From: Andeanibacterium fulvum
GTDB taxonomy: Bacteria > Pseudomonadota > Alphaproteobacteria > Sphingomonadales > Sphingomonadaceae
Length of the DNA: 64,000 nucleotides
Assembly (NCBI RefSeq): GCF_037154085.1
Contig: NZ_JBANRM010000002.1
Coordinates: 186,001 to 250,000, forward strand
Reading direction: 5' to 3'
The notes beneath the pieces were generated by a model. The model searched no databases. It was not told the origin of the DNA and saw only the letters and a program-made list of their open reading frames with translations. A program made the position numbers and the translations under genes. Shown here in pieces: positions 55,108 to 62,951 of the stretch (within the stretch, counting starts at the first letter, position 1; each line of letters starts with the position of its first letter).

Positions 55108-55617
55108 TCATGCTGCGAAGCGGTTGCCCAATTCCAGGCGGATCGCGCCAAGCTGGCTTTTGAGGATGATGTAGGAATGTTCCAGCTCCTGCAGGAACGC
55201 CTCTGCCTCGTTGCGGCTCACGGCCCAACGGCCACGCACCGCGCCGTTACCGCGATAGGAAATCATGTCGAACAGCACATACCAATTGCCCATCCGGTCC
55301 ACCGTTTCGGTGGCCACGCCGGAAGCGAGCAGGTCGCGCCGCGATTCAAGGCTCTGCCATGCGGCCAGCACCGGCCCGGCATCCTTGGCTTCCGTATCGG
55401 CCCCGAGCATGTCCACCAGACGCGAAGCCTCCAGCGTGCGCTGTGTGGCAACGGGATAGAGATTGACGCGATAGCGTGCCTCGCGTGCCAGTTCGAGCAA
55501 AGTGCCGATCAGGATCTCGCCCTGCGCGAACAGGTCCAGACATTCGGCCCGCCACGCCTCGACTTCGGCACGGGCAACATCGTGGGGGGAAAGCTGGTCG
55601 AAATCCTGCGCGCTCAT
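55108..55617 (-). CDS. Unassigned helical protein (pair member 2)
   Basis: 169 aa, soluble, mostly helical (DVARAEVEAWRAECLDLF; ATQTRTLEASR-like region; AEAFLQELEHSYIILKSQ). No motif or signal. Directly downstream (16 bp) of another unassigned gene of similar size, so the two are probably one transcription unit. No relation to neighbours is apparent. Codon use is like the surrounding genes, supporting a real gene. Confidence 0.65.
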   Translation of the reverse strand: MSAQDFDQLSPHDVARAEVEAWRAECLDLFAQGEILIGTLLELAREARYRVNLYPVATQRTLEASRLVDMLGADTEAKDAGPVLAAWQSLESRRDLLASGVATETVDRMGNWYVLFDMISYRGNGAVRGRWAVSRNEAEAFLQELEHSYIILKSQLGAIRLELGNRFAA

Positions 55618-55633
55618 CCGGGTCTAATCCTGC

Positions 55634-56155
55634 TCAGGCCGCTTCGGCTTCGACGAATTCGGGATAGAAGATCGGCGCGCGGGCCGACCAGCCTGGAGCT
55701 GTCGCCGCAGCTTCACTGAGCGACTGCAGCAGCAGCTTGCGCCGTTCGGGCCGCAGCTGGGGCAGGGCAGAGGCCCCACAGAAGGCCGCGGGCAGCCAGG
55801 GGCGCACATCGGCACCCAGCAGGCGCTCGTAGAGGAAACGATAGGCGGAAAAGCCGTTCAGCCGCTCCTGCGCCAGATCGAAGGCCGTGACGCGCAGCAG
55901 CTTGCCCATGTAATCCTCGATCCCGTCGAGCGACATCTCGTCAGGCGTGATGCCCTTGAGGCCCTTCAGGTCCTGATAGGCGAGATATTGGCAGCGGATC
56001 GAAGCCAGTTCTTCCGCATCGCGCGCCCACAGCTTGGATGCATCGGCGCGGCCCAGCCCCACATCGAGGCTGCGCTTGATATAGCGCTGTTCAGAGGGCG
56101 CGAAGCTGGCGAATTCGCGCAATTCCGCAATCGTCAGCGATTGGGCGTCGTGCAT
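55634..56155 (-). CDS. Unassigned helical protein (pair member 1)
   Basis: 173 aa, soluble (MHDAQSLTIAELREFASF at the start, basic/helical middle, ARAPIFYPEFVEAEAA end). No recognised domain. Its 146-bp upstream gap contains GGTTAGTATCCGGTAAACC, a loose dyad that resembles a degenerate CtrA box, and little else. Forms a pair with the gene below it. Confidence 0.65.
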   Translation of the reverse strand: MHDAQSLTIAELREFASFAPSEQRYIKRSLDVGLGRADASKLWARDAEELASIRCQYLAYQDLKGLKGITPDEMSLDGIEDYMGKLLRVTAFDLAQERLNGFSAYRFLYERLLGADVRPWLPAAFCGASALPQLRPERRKLLLQSLSEAAATAPGWSARAPIFYPEFVEAEAA

Positions 56156-56301
56156 GTCCTTGTCCCCCAGGCCCGTCCTGATTGGCCTGTGGAACCGGAC
56201 ATGCGCGCTCCATGGTTAGTATCCGGTAAACCGCTTGTGGATAATTTGAGGGGCGCCGGGAGCGGCCTTTCCGGAGACGACGACAAAGTCAGCTGTTCGA
56301 C

Positions 56302-56718
56302 CTAGTCGTAATATCCCGGCCCAAAAGTGATGACGGACATCACCGACTGGCAAAGCTCATCTGTTGGAGACCAGATGCTTATTCCGAGATTTCGCGAGGT
56401 TGCGCTGCCGGGTTCAATGCTCAGTTCGGGATCGAGCAAACGCAAGCGTTCAATGGCTTCGGCCATCGCGACCATCATGAACGATACTCCGTTCAATTTC
56501 GGATCACTGGGGCCTGAAAACTCGAGGGCTTCCAGCAGATGTGCGTCATCGTAATACGCGAAGACGCCAGTAACCGGCCAATAGTCAGCCGGATTACTCT
56601 CGTGCGAGCGTTTGAAAAGCTGGTGGCCATTTCCAAAGAATGCGCGGACGGTCTCTTTGGATGAGCCCAAAGGGAGGCCCTGCAAGCCGCCGCACGGTTC
56701 GAACGCGAGATCAACCAT
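56302..56718 (-). CDS. Unassigned orphan protein, AT-richer than neighbours
   Basis: 138 aa starting MVDLAFEPCGGLQGLPLGSS. The body reads GVFAYYDDAHLLEALEFSGP and ends ITFGPGYYD. This G-V-F/Y-x-Y-D...A-x-E-F-x-G-P...G-Y-Y-D arrangement resembles a family of small orphan proteins I recall beside toxin genes in other bacteria. I cannot name a domain. Base composition is noticeably lower in GC than thiSG and the other flanking genes, suggesting lateral transfer. No toxin-like gene is adjacent, so an immunity role is speculation. Confidence 0.6.
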   Translation of the reverse strand: MVDLAFEPCGGLQGLPLGSSKETVRAFFGNGHQLFKRSHESNPADYWPVTGVFAYYDDAHLLEALEFSGPSDPKLNGVSFMMVAMAEAIERLRLLDPELSIEPGSATSRNLGISIWSPTDELCQSVMSVITFGPGYYD

Positions 56719-56842
56719 GCGCTAACGATATGCGAGGTCGGTTGGTATGCGCAATGTCCGCTAGCCACCCTCTTCTGGCCACGCCGCGCGGAAAAGCGGC
56801 TCGCCTATAGCGGACGATCGGTCAGGAGAATTTCCACGCCGC

Positions 56843-57826
56843 CTAGATCAGCCCCGCCAGCGGGCTGGAAGGATCGGCATATTTGCGGGTGCCCATGCGG
56901 CCGGCGAGATAGGCATCGCGCCCGGCCTCGACCGCCAGCTTCATTGCACGGGCCATGCGCAGCGGGTCTTTCGCTTCGGCAATGGCAGTGTTCATCAGCA
57001 CACCATCGCAGCCTAGTTCCATCGCCACGGCAGCGTCGGAAGCCGTCCCCACACCTGCATCGACCAGCACCGGCACGCTGGCGCCTTCCACGATCAGGCG
57101 GATCGTCACCCGGTTCTGAATGCCGAGACCCGAACCGATGGGGGCGCCGAGCGGCATCACTGCCACCGCGCCGGCCGATTCCAGCTGCTTGGCCGCGATC
57201 GGATCGTCGGTGCAATAGACCATCGGCTTGAAGCCTTCGGCGGCCAGAATCTCAGTTGCCTTAAGCGTTTCGCGCATGTCGGGATAAAGGGTGCGAGCCT
57301 CGCCCAGCACTTCCAGCTTCACCAGTTCCCAGCCGCCCGCCTCGCGCGCCAGACGCAGAGTGCGGATTGCCTCGTCCGCCGTAAAGCAACCAGCGGTATT
57401 AGGCAGGTAAGTGATCTTCTTCGGATCGATATAGTCGGTCAGCATCGGGGCCGTAGGGTCCGATACATTGACGCGCCGCACTGCCACAGTGACGATTTCC
57501 GCCCCCGAAGCCTCCACCGCCGCAGCGTTCTGAGCAAAGTCCTTGTACTTGCCGGTCCCCACGATCAGGCGTGAGCGGAAGGTGTGCCCCGCCACAGTCC
57601 ACGTATCGGCAGCATGATCGCCTCCACCGACGAAATGCACGATCTCCAGCACATCGCCATCGGTCAGCGGCGTTTCGCCATGGGCAGAACGCGGCGCGAT
57701 CGCGCCATTGCGCTCCACCGCGACCTTTTCGGGCTTGAGGCCCAGTTCGGCAACAAGTTCGGCGATGGTCGCGGCGGCGCTGCGCCGGGCTTCGCCATTG
57801 ACGGTAAGGGAAATCTGGTCAGCCAT
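56843..57826 (-). CDS. thiG: ThiS-ThiG fusion (sulfur carrier and thiazole synthase)
   Basis: 327 aa. Residues 1-69 are a ThiS-like ubiquitin fold ending in Gly-Gly-Gly (HFVGGG, 67-69), fused to a full ThiG from about residue 73 (TWTVAGHTFRSRLIVGTGKY). The ThiG Schiff-base lysine is about Lys170 in WELVKLEVLGEA, and VMPLGAPIGSGLGIQN is typical. ThiG makes the thiazole of thiamine from DXP, glycine or dehydroglycine, and ThiS thiocarboxylate. In a fusion the ThiS glycine is not a free C-terminus. No TPP riboswitch is seen in the 122-bp gap upstream. Confidence 0.94.
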   Translation of the reverse strand: MADQISLTVNGEARRSAAATIAELVAELGLKPEKVAVERNGAIAPRSAHGETPLTDGDVLEIVHFVGGGDHAADTWTVAGHTFRSRLIVGTGKYKDFAQNAAAVEASGAEIVTVAVRRVNVSDPTAPMLTDYIDPKKITYLPNTAGCFTADEAIRTLRLAREAGGWELVKLEVLGEARTLYPDMRETLKATEILAAEGFKPMVYCTDDPIAAKQLESAGAVAVMPLGAPIGSGLGIQNRVTIRLIVEGASVPVLVDAGVGTASDAAVAMELGCDGVLMNTAIAEAKDPLRMARAMKLAVEAGRDAYLAGRMGTRKYADPSSPLAGLI

Positions 57827-57948
57827 GCCGGGCCAGATAGCGCCTGAGGGGGCAAGGTTACAGGGCTAAGTGAGGATTTTCAGGCGAGGGGCGAACTGGG
57901 CGAGTTTGACTCGCCTGTCCGACCGATTGGCTGAAAGGCGAGGCAGCC

Positions 57949-58314
57949 TCAGTGTTTGTGGCGCAGGTTCAGGAAATGCGCGATCGCGACCAGGCTGACG
58001 CCGATGATGGTCAGCACCGCCTCTTCCATGCCATGGGGCACGGCAAGCGCGCCGCCCATGAAGGACAGGCCGGTCATTGCCACCACGAAGGGCAGGGCAC
58101 GGCGATGACGCAGGGCACCGATGCCGATGGCAACGGCCGCGATCAGTGCGGCAATGGCAAGGCCGACGCGGTGGATGACAGGATCGAGCAGAATGCCGCC
58201 ACCCATGCCCAGCACGGCGACGAGCACGATGCCGGAAACGCAATGCAGGGCACAGAGCCCCGAAAGGAGCATTCCAGCCCGATCAAGGCGGCTGCGATTC
58301 GTCGGCGTCGGCAT
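57949..58314 (-). CDS. MerC-domain membrane protein
   Basis: 121 aa from the Met at 58314 (MPTPTNRSRLDRAG), or 12 residues longer from 58350. Four hydrophobic helices, the first with GLCALHCVSG, the Cys pair typical of MerC mercury-uptake proteins. The C-terminal end is His-rich (NLRHKH). No merR or merA genes are nearby, so a mercury role is unlikely. A role in zinc or other metal transport fits the Zur-like palindrome directly upstream. Confidence 0.85.
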   Translation of the reverse strand: MPTPTNRSRLDRAGMLLSGLCALHCVSGIVLVAVLGMGGGILLDPVIHRVGLAIAALIAAVAIGIGALRHRRALPFVVAMTGLSFMGGALAVPHGMEEAVLTIIGVSLVAIAHFLNLRHKH

Positions 58315-58326
58315 GGGCGCCCATGT

Positions 58327-58343
58327 ATGTAACGATGTATCAT
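58327..58343. promoter_or_regulatory. Zur-like palindrome upstream of merC-type gene
   Basis: ATG-NN-AC-NNN-GT-NN-CAT dyad, 17 bp, 12 bases before the merC-type start (58314). The half-sites resemble Zur operators of Alphaproteobacteria. A Zur-like repressor gene lies at 7.2 kb in the same window. The match is by eye and not proven. Confidence 0.4.
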
Positions 58344-58431
58344 TGCGCAAGGCCTTTGGCGCCTCGGTCCGAAATAGAGGGAGGACGCTCCGCCCTTGCG
58401 CTTTGCCACCATGCGGCGCAGAGGGCGGCGC

Positions 58432-59496
58432 ATGGATAATGCGATGCCCGTTGAGTCCGGCCCCAAGGCGGCTGTTGGCGGCACTGTTCGCCCTCTGGCC
58501 CTTGCCCGCTGGCTGCTGTTCGTTGCCTTCCTAGTCGTCCTGATGGTGATGGTGGGCGGTATCACCCGCCTGACCGAATCCGGCCTTTCGATCACCGAAT
58601 GGAAGCCGGTGACAGGCACCTTGCCGCCGCTTACCGAGGCACAGTGGCAGGCCGAGTTCGACGGCTATCGGAAAATCGGCGAATATCTGCAGATCAACGG
58701 CCCGGCGGGCATGACGCTGGCCGATTACAAGTTCATCTATTTCTGGGAATGGTTCCATCGCCTGCTGGGGCGCGTGATCGGCCTGGCCTTTGCCGCGCCG
58801 CTGGCGTGGTTCTGGCTGCGCCGGGCGATCCCCGCCGGCTACAAGTCGCGCCTCGTCGCGCTGCTTGCGCTGGGCGGGCTGCAGGGCGTGTTCGGCTGGT
58901 TCATGGTCAGTTCGGGCCTCAATGCGAAGGTCACCGATGTCAGCCATTTCTGGCTGTCCATCCACCTGCTCACCGCCCTCGTTACATTGGCCGGGCTGGT
59001 GTGGACCGCGCTGGACCTTCGGGATTTGGCGAAGTCGCCCGGCGCGCGACCTGCGCGGCTGACCGGGATCGGCGCGGTGACGAGTGCCGTGCTGTTCGTG
59101 CAATTGCTGCTGGGCGCCTGGGTGGCCGGTCTCAATGCCGGGCTCGCTTCGGATAGCTGGCCGCTGATGCAGGGGCGGCTGTTTCCGGAAGTCGACTGGT
59201 CGAAGGGCGCCTTCTGGGCCTTCACGCACGAGCCGTTCCTGCTCCACTTCATCCACCGCTGGTGGGCCTGGGTTGCCGTGGCATTCCTGATCGTGCTGGC
59301 GCGCATATGCCGCCGCGCGGGTGACAGGCCGGCCTCCGTCGCGATCCATTCGGCCTTCGGCACGCAGGTCATTCTCGGCATCGCCACTGTGATGACGGGG
59401 GTTTCCCTGTGGATCGCCGTGCTACACCAGCTGGTCGGCGCACTGCTGGTGGCAGCGACGGCCTGGGGTGCCCATTCGGCGGGCCGGCGGATCTGA
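58432..59496 (+). CDS. ctaA: Heme A synthase (COX15/CtaA)
   Basis: Converts heme O to heme A for cytochrome aa3 oxidases. 354 aa from the ATG at 58432. Eight hydrophobic helices. Heme-ligand regions are visible: GGITRLTESGLSITEWKP, FWEWFHRLLGR with His, HFWLSIHLLTA, FIHRWWAWVAV and VLHQLVGALL. This is the type 2 (mitochondria-like) subfamily without the cysteine pair of CtaA from Bacillus. Six bp ahead of cutA. Confidence 0.96.
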   Translation: MDNAMPVESGPKAAVGGTVRPLALARWLLFVAFLVVLMVMVGGITRLTESGLSITEWKPVTGTLPPLTEAQWQAEFDGYRKIGEYLQINGPAGMTLADYKFIYFWEWFHRLLGRVIGLAFAAPLAWFWLRRAIPAGYKSRLVALLALGGLQGVFGWFMVSSGLNAKVTDVSHFWLSIHLLTALVTLAGLVWTALDLRDLAKSPGARPARLTGIGAVTSAVLFVQLLLGAWVAGLNAGLASDSWPLMQGRLFPEVDWSKGAFWAFTHEPFLLHFIHRWWAWVAVAFLIVLARICRRAGDRPASVAIHSAFGTQVILGIATVMTGVSLWIAVLHQLVGALLVAATAWGAHSAGRRI

Positions 59497-59501
59497 ATCC
59501 G

Positions 59502-59831
59502 ATGAGCGCGAAGGCCGCCCTGATCTGGAGCCCCTTCGCCAGCGAGGAAGACGCCGCCGCTGCGGCCACTATCCTGCTCGACGAAGGGCTGATCGCCTGC
59601 GCGAACCTCATGCCCGCCGTGCGTTCGCTTTACCAGTGGCTGGGCGAGCGGGGCGATTCGCGCGAATGCGGCGTGCTGTTCAAGACCGAAGCGGGCTTGC
59701 TCGCCCGGGCAATCGCGCGGCTGGAAGAGATTCATCCCTATGATGCCCCCGCCATCGTCGGGTGGGAGGCGGACCGCTGCGGTACCGCAACCGCCGGTTG
59801 GCTGGCCGGTCTTGCGGGCGCGGACACCTGA
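59502..59831 (+). CDS. cutA: CutA divalent-cation tolerance protein
   Basis: 109 aa from MSAKAALIWSPFAS. Trimeric ferredoxin-like protein. Characteristic GLIACANLMPAVRSLYQW and HPYDAPAIVG motifs are present. Linked in E. coli to copper tolerance; its molecular role is debated. Probably co-transcribed with the heme A synthase gene, a link with copper-containing oxidase assembly (inferred). Confidence 0.93.
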   Translation: MSAKAALIWSPFASEEDAAAAATILLDEGLIACANLMPAVRSLYQWLGERGDSRECGVLFKTEAGLLARAIARLEEIHPYDAPAIVGWEADRCGTATAGWLAGLAGADT

Positions 59832-59870
59832 ACGGTATTATTTTACCTCCTCCAAAACCCCCCGTTTTGC

Positions 59871-59899
59871 TTGACTTGCGGCCCATTTCCGCACAAAGG
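59871..59899 (+). promoter_or_regulatory. Candidate promoter of rplM-rpsI
   Basis: The -35 TTGACT at 59871-59876 is followed by a 17-bp spacer and a weak -10 (CAAAGG, 59894-59899), about 84 bases before rplM. The remainder of the leader shows no L13-binding hairpin I could name. Confidence 0.4.
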
Positions 59900-59982
59900 C
59901 CCCGCCATTCGCGGGCACGCGCTTGTATTTCAAATGCAAGTCTGCACCCGGTGATGGACAGACGATAAGGAAATTCAGGCCC

Positions 59983-60462
59983 ATGAAGGCGCTCAGCAAG
60001 ACCACCCGGTCGATCAAGCCGGCCGAGGTGGAAAAGAACTGGCATCTGATCGATGCCGACGGCCTGGTGGTCGGCCGCCTCGCGGTGATCATCGCCAATA
60101 TCCTGCGCGGCAAGCACAAGCCGAGCTTCACCCCGCATGTCGATTGCGGCGACCATGTCGTCGTCATCAACGCGGACAAGGTGCGCTTCACCGGCAACAA
60201 GCTGCAGGACAAGCGTTACTACAAGCACACCGGTCACCCGGGCGGCATCAAGGAAACCAGCCCCGCCAAGGTGCTGGGCGGCCGTTTCCCCGAGCGCGTG
60301 CTCGAAAAGGCCGTGGAACGCATGATTCCGCGTGGCCCGCTGGGCCGTGCGCAGATGCGTGCGCTGCACCTCTATGCCGGTACCGAACATCCGCATGGGG
60401 GCACCCAGCCGGTGGCGCTCGACGTCGCTTCGATGAACCGCAAGAACAAGGCTACCTCCTAA
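59983..60462 (+). CDS. rplM: 50S ribosomal protein L13
   Basis: 159 aa from MKALSKTTRSIKPAEVEKNW. Canonical segments WHLIDADGLVVGRLA, GDHVVVINADKVRFTGNK and VERMIPRGPLGRAQMRALHLY. Stop TAA overlaps the rpsI ATG by one base. Starts after AAGGAAATTCAGGCCC. Confidence 0.98.
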   Translation: MKALSKTTRSIKPAEVEKNWHLIDADGLVVGRLAVIIANILRGKHKPSFTPHVDCGDHVVVINADKVRFTGNKLQDKRYYKHTGHPGGIKETSPAKVLGGRFPERVLEKAVERMIPRGPLGRAQMRALHLYAGTEHPHGGTQPVALDVASMNRKNKATS

Positions 60463-61001
60463 TGGCCGACGAAACCAACACCGTCACGGATCTCGCCGAT
60501 CTGAAGTCGATCACCGGCGAAGCTCCTGCCGCCGACGCTGCCGCTGCTGCTGCGGGCGTTGCCGAAGTCACTCACGCCAGCACCGCCCCCCTGCGCGAGC
60601 AGGAAGTGGACTCGCTGGGCCGCGCCTATGCCACCGGCCGCCGCAAGGACGCCGTGGCCCGCGTGTGGCTGAAGCCGGGCACTGGCAAGGTCACCGTCAA
60701 CGGCCGCGATCAGGAAGTCTATTTCGCACGTCCGACGCTGCGCCTCGTCATCAACCAGCCGTTCCAGATTTCGGAACGCGAAGGGCAGTATGACGTGATC
60801 GCCACCGTCAAGGGCGGCGGTCTTTCGGGTCAGGCCGGTGCCGTGAAGCACGGGATCAGCCAGGCTCTGGCGAAGTTCGAACCGGCCCTGCGCAGTGCCG
60901 TGAAGGCTGCCGGCTTCCTCACCCGCGACAGCCGCGTGGTGGAACGCAAGAAGTACGGCCGCGCCAAGGCACGCCGCAGCTTCCAGTTCTCGAAGCGCTA
61001 A
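60462..61001 (+). CDS. rpsI: 30S ribosomal protein S9 with N-terminal extension
   Basis: 179 aa. Residues ~50-179 form the normal S9 domain (GRAYATGRRKDAVARVWLKPG to the C-terminal KKYGRAKARRSFQFSKR tail that reaches the P-site tRNA). The first ~48 residues are an acidic/Ala-rich extension (DLADLKSITGEAPAADAAAA) absent in E. coli S9. Start is fixed by the 1-bp overlap (TAATG) with rplM. Confidence 0.97.
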   Translation: MADETNTVTDLADLKSITGEAPAADAAAAAAGVAEVTHASTAPLREQEVDSLGRAYATGRRKDAVARVWLKPGTGKVTVNGRDQEVYFARPTLRLVINQPFQISEREGQYDVIATVKGGGLSGQAGAVKHGISQALAKFEPALRSAVKAAGFLTRDSRVVERKKYGRAKARRSFQFSKR

Positions 61002-61027
61002 GCTTTTCGGGGAAACCCGTTACGAAG

Positions 61028-61056
61028 GGGCGGCCTGGCAACAGGCCGCCCTTTTT
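61028..61056 (+). terminator. Intrinsic terminator of rplM-rpsI
   Basis: Perfect 10-bp stem GGGCGGCCTG / CAGGCCGCCC with loop GCAA followed by five Ts. Confidence 0.93.
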
Positions 61057-61066
61057 CGTTGCAAGT

Positions 61067-61261
61067 TCAACTCGTGCCGGTCTGCCGCGTAATCGCGCGG
61101 GCCACCATCCAGCTGACCGGAAAGGCGATCAAGAAACCGGCCAGGGCAGCCAGCAAGATCGGCCTGGGTTCAGTCATTCCCATGACCAGAACGGCGATCA
61201 CGCCCACCCCCATCAGGGTGGAGCCGATCACCAAATGCAGGATCATCGCGAGTCTGAGCAT
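61067..61261 (-). CDS. Small two-helix membrane protein
   Basis: 64 aa from the ATG at 61261 (MLRLAMILHLVIGSTLMGVG), preceded by a GGAGG ribosome binding site. Two hydrophobic helices with a basic C-terminus. Similar short proteins in Alphaproteobacteria are sometimes called 'CTP synthetase', but the sequence has none of the enzyme's domains. Function unknown. Confidence 0.75.
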   Translation of the reverse strand: MLRLAMILHLVIGSTLMGVGVIAVLVMGMTEPRPILLAALAGFLIAFPVSWMVARAITRQTGTS

Positions 61262-61349
61262 GCCGTCCTCCGGGGCCGCAAATATCGATACTCGCATCTC
61301 GCACAGGCCGCAGTCAGGTGCCTTGACCGGGATCAACCGCAGGGCCGGA

Positions 61350-62093
61350 TCAGCCGAACTGCCGATTTTCCACCGAGAGGCCGTGGACGAGATCGAAATG
61401 CAGCACATTGTAGGAAGGCGGCGTGCCCCGCAGCCGTTCCGACATGGTGCCGCTGCCAATCATGCGGATCTTGCGCCCGGCAACCTCATGCGTGATGTCG
61501 AAGGCATCGTGGACATGGCCTGAAAGGATCGCATCCGCCCCGGCATCCACCAGAGCCCGCAGTGCCGAATGACCCCGCACCGTGGGATTATGCCCCACAA
61601 GCGACGGACCGGACAAGGGATGGTGGCACGCCACGATCTTGAAGCGGTGATCGCCCTTCAGGCGCGTCAGCTCCTGCAAAGCCTCTTCCAGGGCGCGCCC
61701 GCGCACGACCCCGTCGGACCACGGCCAGCGCCATTGCGCACTCACCGTGGTGCGCAGGGTGACAACTGCGACATGGTCCAGCTCCAGTTCGCTGCCGACC
61801 ATGCCTGCCAGTCGGCCGAAACGGCGAAAGGGCGTGCGGAAGCGTTCGACCGGATTGAAATAGGGCATGTCGTGATTGCCCGGCTCGATCACCGCCGGAA
61901 CACCCAGACGGGCGAACCACTGGGCGGCGGCAGCATATTCGCTCTTCTTCGCGCGCTGGGTAAGATCGCCCGTGCAGATCACCGCGTCGGGCTTTTCGCG
62001 CAGCACTGCTTCCTCGAACCAGGCAAGCGCGCCGCGATCCTCCACTCCGAAATGGATGTCGCTCAAATGGAATAGTCTGGCAGCGATCGTCAT
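61350..62093 (-). CDS. Metallophosphoesterase (calcineurin-like)
   Basis: 247 aa from the ATG at 62093 that overlaps the lipid kinase stop by 1 bp (TAATG). Di-metal motifs: LSDIHFG (Asp/His), CTGDLTQ, PGNHDMPY and GHVHDA. Also ACHHPLSGPS. No signal. Could be a cyclic-nucleotide or lipid-phosphate phosphoesterase. Coupling to a lipid kinase suggests a phospholipid-linked role (inferred). Confidence 0.9.
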   Translation of the reverse strand: MTIAARLFHLSDIHFGVEDRGALAWFEEAVLREKPDAVICTGDLTQRAKKSEYAAAAQWFARLGVPAVIEPGNHDMPYFNPVERFRTPFRRFGRLAGMVGSELELDHVAVVTLRTTVSAQWRWPWSDGVVRGRALEEALQELTRLKGDHRFKIVACHHPLSGPSLVGHNPTVRGHSALRALVDAGADAILSGHVHDAFDITHEVAGRKIRMIGSGTMSERLRGTPPSYNVLHFDLVHGLSVENRQFG

Positions 62094-62941
62094 TACGGCT
62101 CGGTAGCTAGCAGATCGACTTCGCAGGGGACCAGCGTGAAACACACGCGCGGTCCGCAATCGGCCTTCTCGCCGTCGATCAGCAGGCCGAGCGGATCGCC
62201 CGCGACGCAGGCCAGCTCCAGTTCCGTGACCACGCCCAGCAATTCGCTCGGCCCATCGCGAAATTCACGGCGGAGCAAGGCCAGTCCCTGGACGAGGTAA
62301 TCCTGCACTGTCTCCGCATAATAGGCATCGACCGCAAAACCATTCTCGCGCGGGGTCAGCATGATCAGCGGGTAGCCTTCGGGCCGACCGAGCTTGGGAT
62401 CGACACAGGCAATCATCGGGGCCGCGACAGAGGCTTCGATCGCCTGGGCGGTACCGCTTGCGACGGCGGCGAGATCCGCCTTCCGCATGGCTTCGCGCAC
62501 ATCGTACCAGGCCGTGCCCGGCCCGGCCATCAGCCCGGCGAGGCCATCGCCCTGCGGACAGCGGACGACGCCCGGCCGCACAATCCGCGCCATACCGCGC
62601 GCCATGGCGGCAAGCACTTCACTCACATCCCGCTGACCGTGCAGCCGATGAAACAGGAGGTTCTTTGTCCCGCCCGGCAGCACGAGTACGGCGCCGCTCC
62701 AGCCGTAAAGGGACGTAACCAACGCGTTGACCGTGCCATCGCCGGCATAGACCGCGACGAGCTTGATGCCCGCACCATCAAGCTCGGCAGCCGTGGGAAG
62801 ATCGTCCTCCGGGAAATGGATCGTCCGGGAAAAGACGACGCCCGCCCCCTCAGCTGCTTTGTCCAGAGCCGCGAGCTTGTCCTTCCCGTTGCTGCCGCTG
62901 GCCGCATTGGTGACCAGCCAGATCGATAGGGACTTCGTCAT
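62093..62941 (-). CDS. Diacylglycerol-kinase-family lipid kinase
   Basis: 282 aa. DAGK catalytic fold with phosphate-binding loop NAASGSNGK at the start, GDGTVNALV and LPGGTKNLLF (canonical GGTGN replaced by GGTKN). Related to LCB5/YegS lipid kinases. Probably phosphorylates a sphingoid base, diacylglycerol or a similar lipid. Sphingomonads make sphingolipids, so a sphingoid-base kinase is possible but not proven. Ends 1 bp into the metallophosphoesterase gene. Confidence 0.88.
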   Translation of the reverse strand: MTKSLSIWLVTNAASGSNGKDKLAALDKAAEGAGVVFSRTIHFPEDDLPTAAELDGAGIKLVAVYAGDGTVNALVTSLYGWSGAVLVLPGGTKNLLFHRLHGQRDVSEVLAAMARGMARIVRPGVVRCPQGDGLAGLMAGPGTAWYDVREAMRKADLAAVASGTAQAIEASVAAPMIACVDPKLGRPEGYPLIMLTPRENGFAVDAYYAETVQDYLVQGLALLRREFRDGPSELLGVVTELELACVAGDPLGLLIDGEKADCGPRVCFTLVPCEVDLLATEP

Positions 62942-62951
62942 AGGGGAAAGA

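Noticed and set aside
57827..57948. TPP riboswitch ahead of thiSG
   Set aside because: No CUGAGA or other conserved THI-box segments in either strand of the gap.
61067..61261. Naming the 64-residue membrane protein CTP synthetase
   Set aside because: No amidotransferase or synthetase domain can fit in 64 hydrophobic residues.
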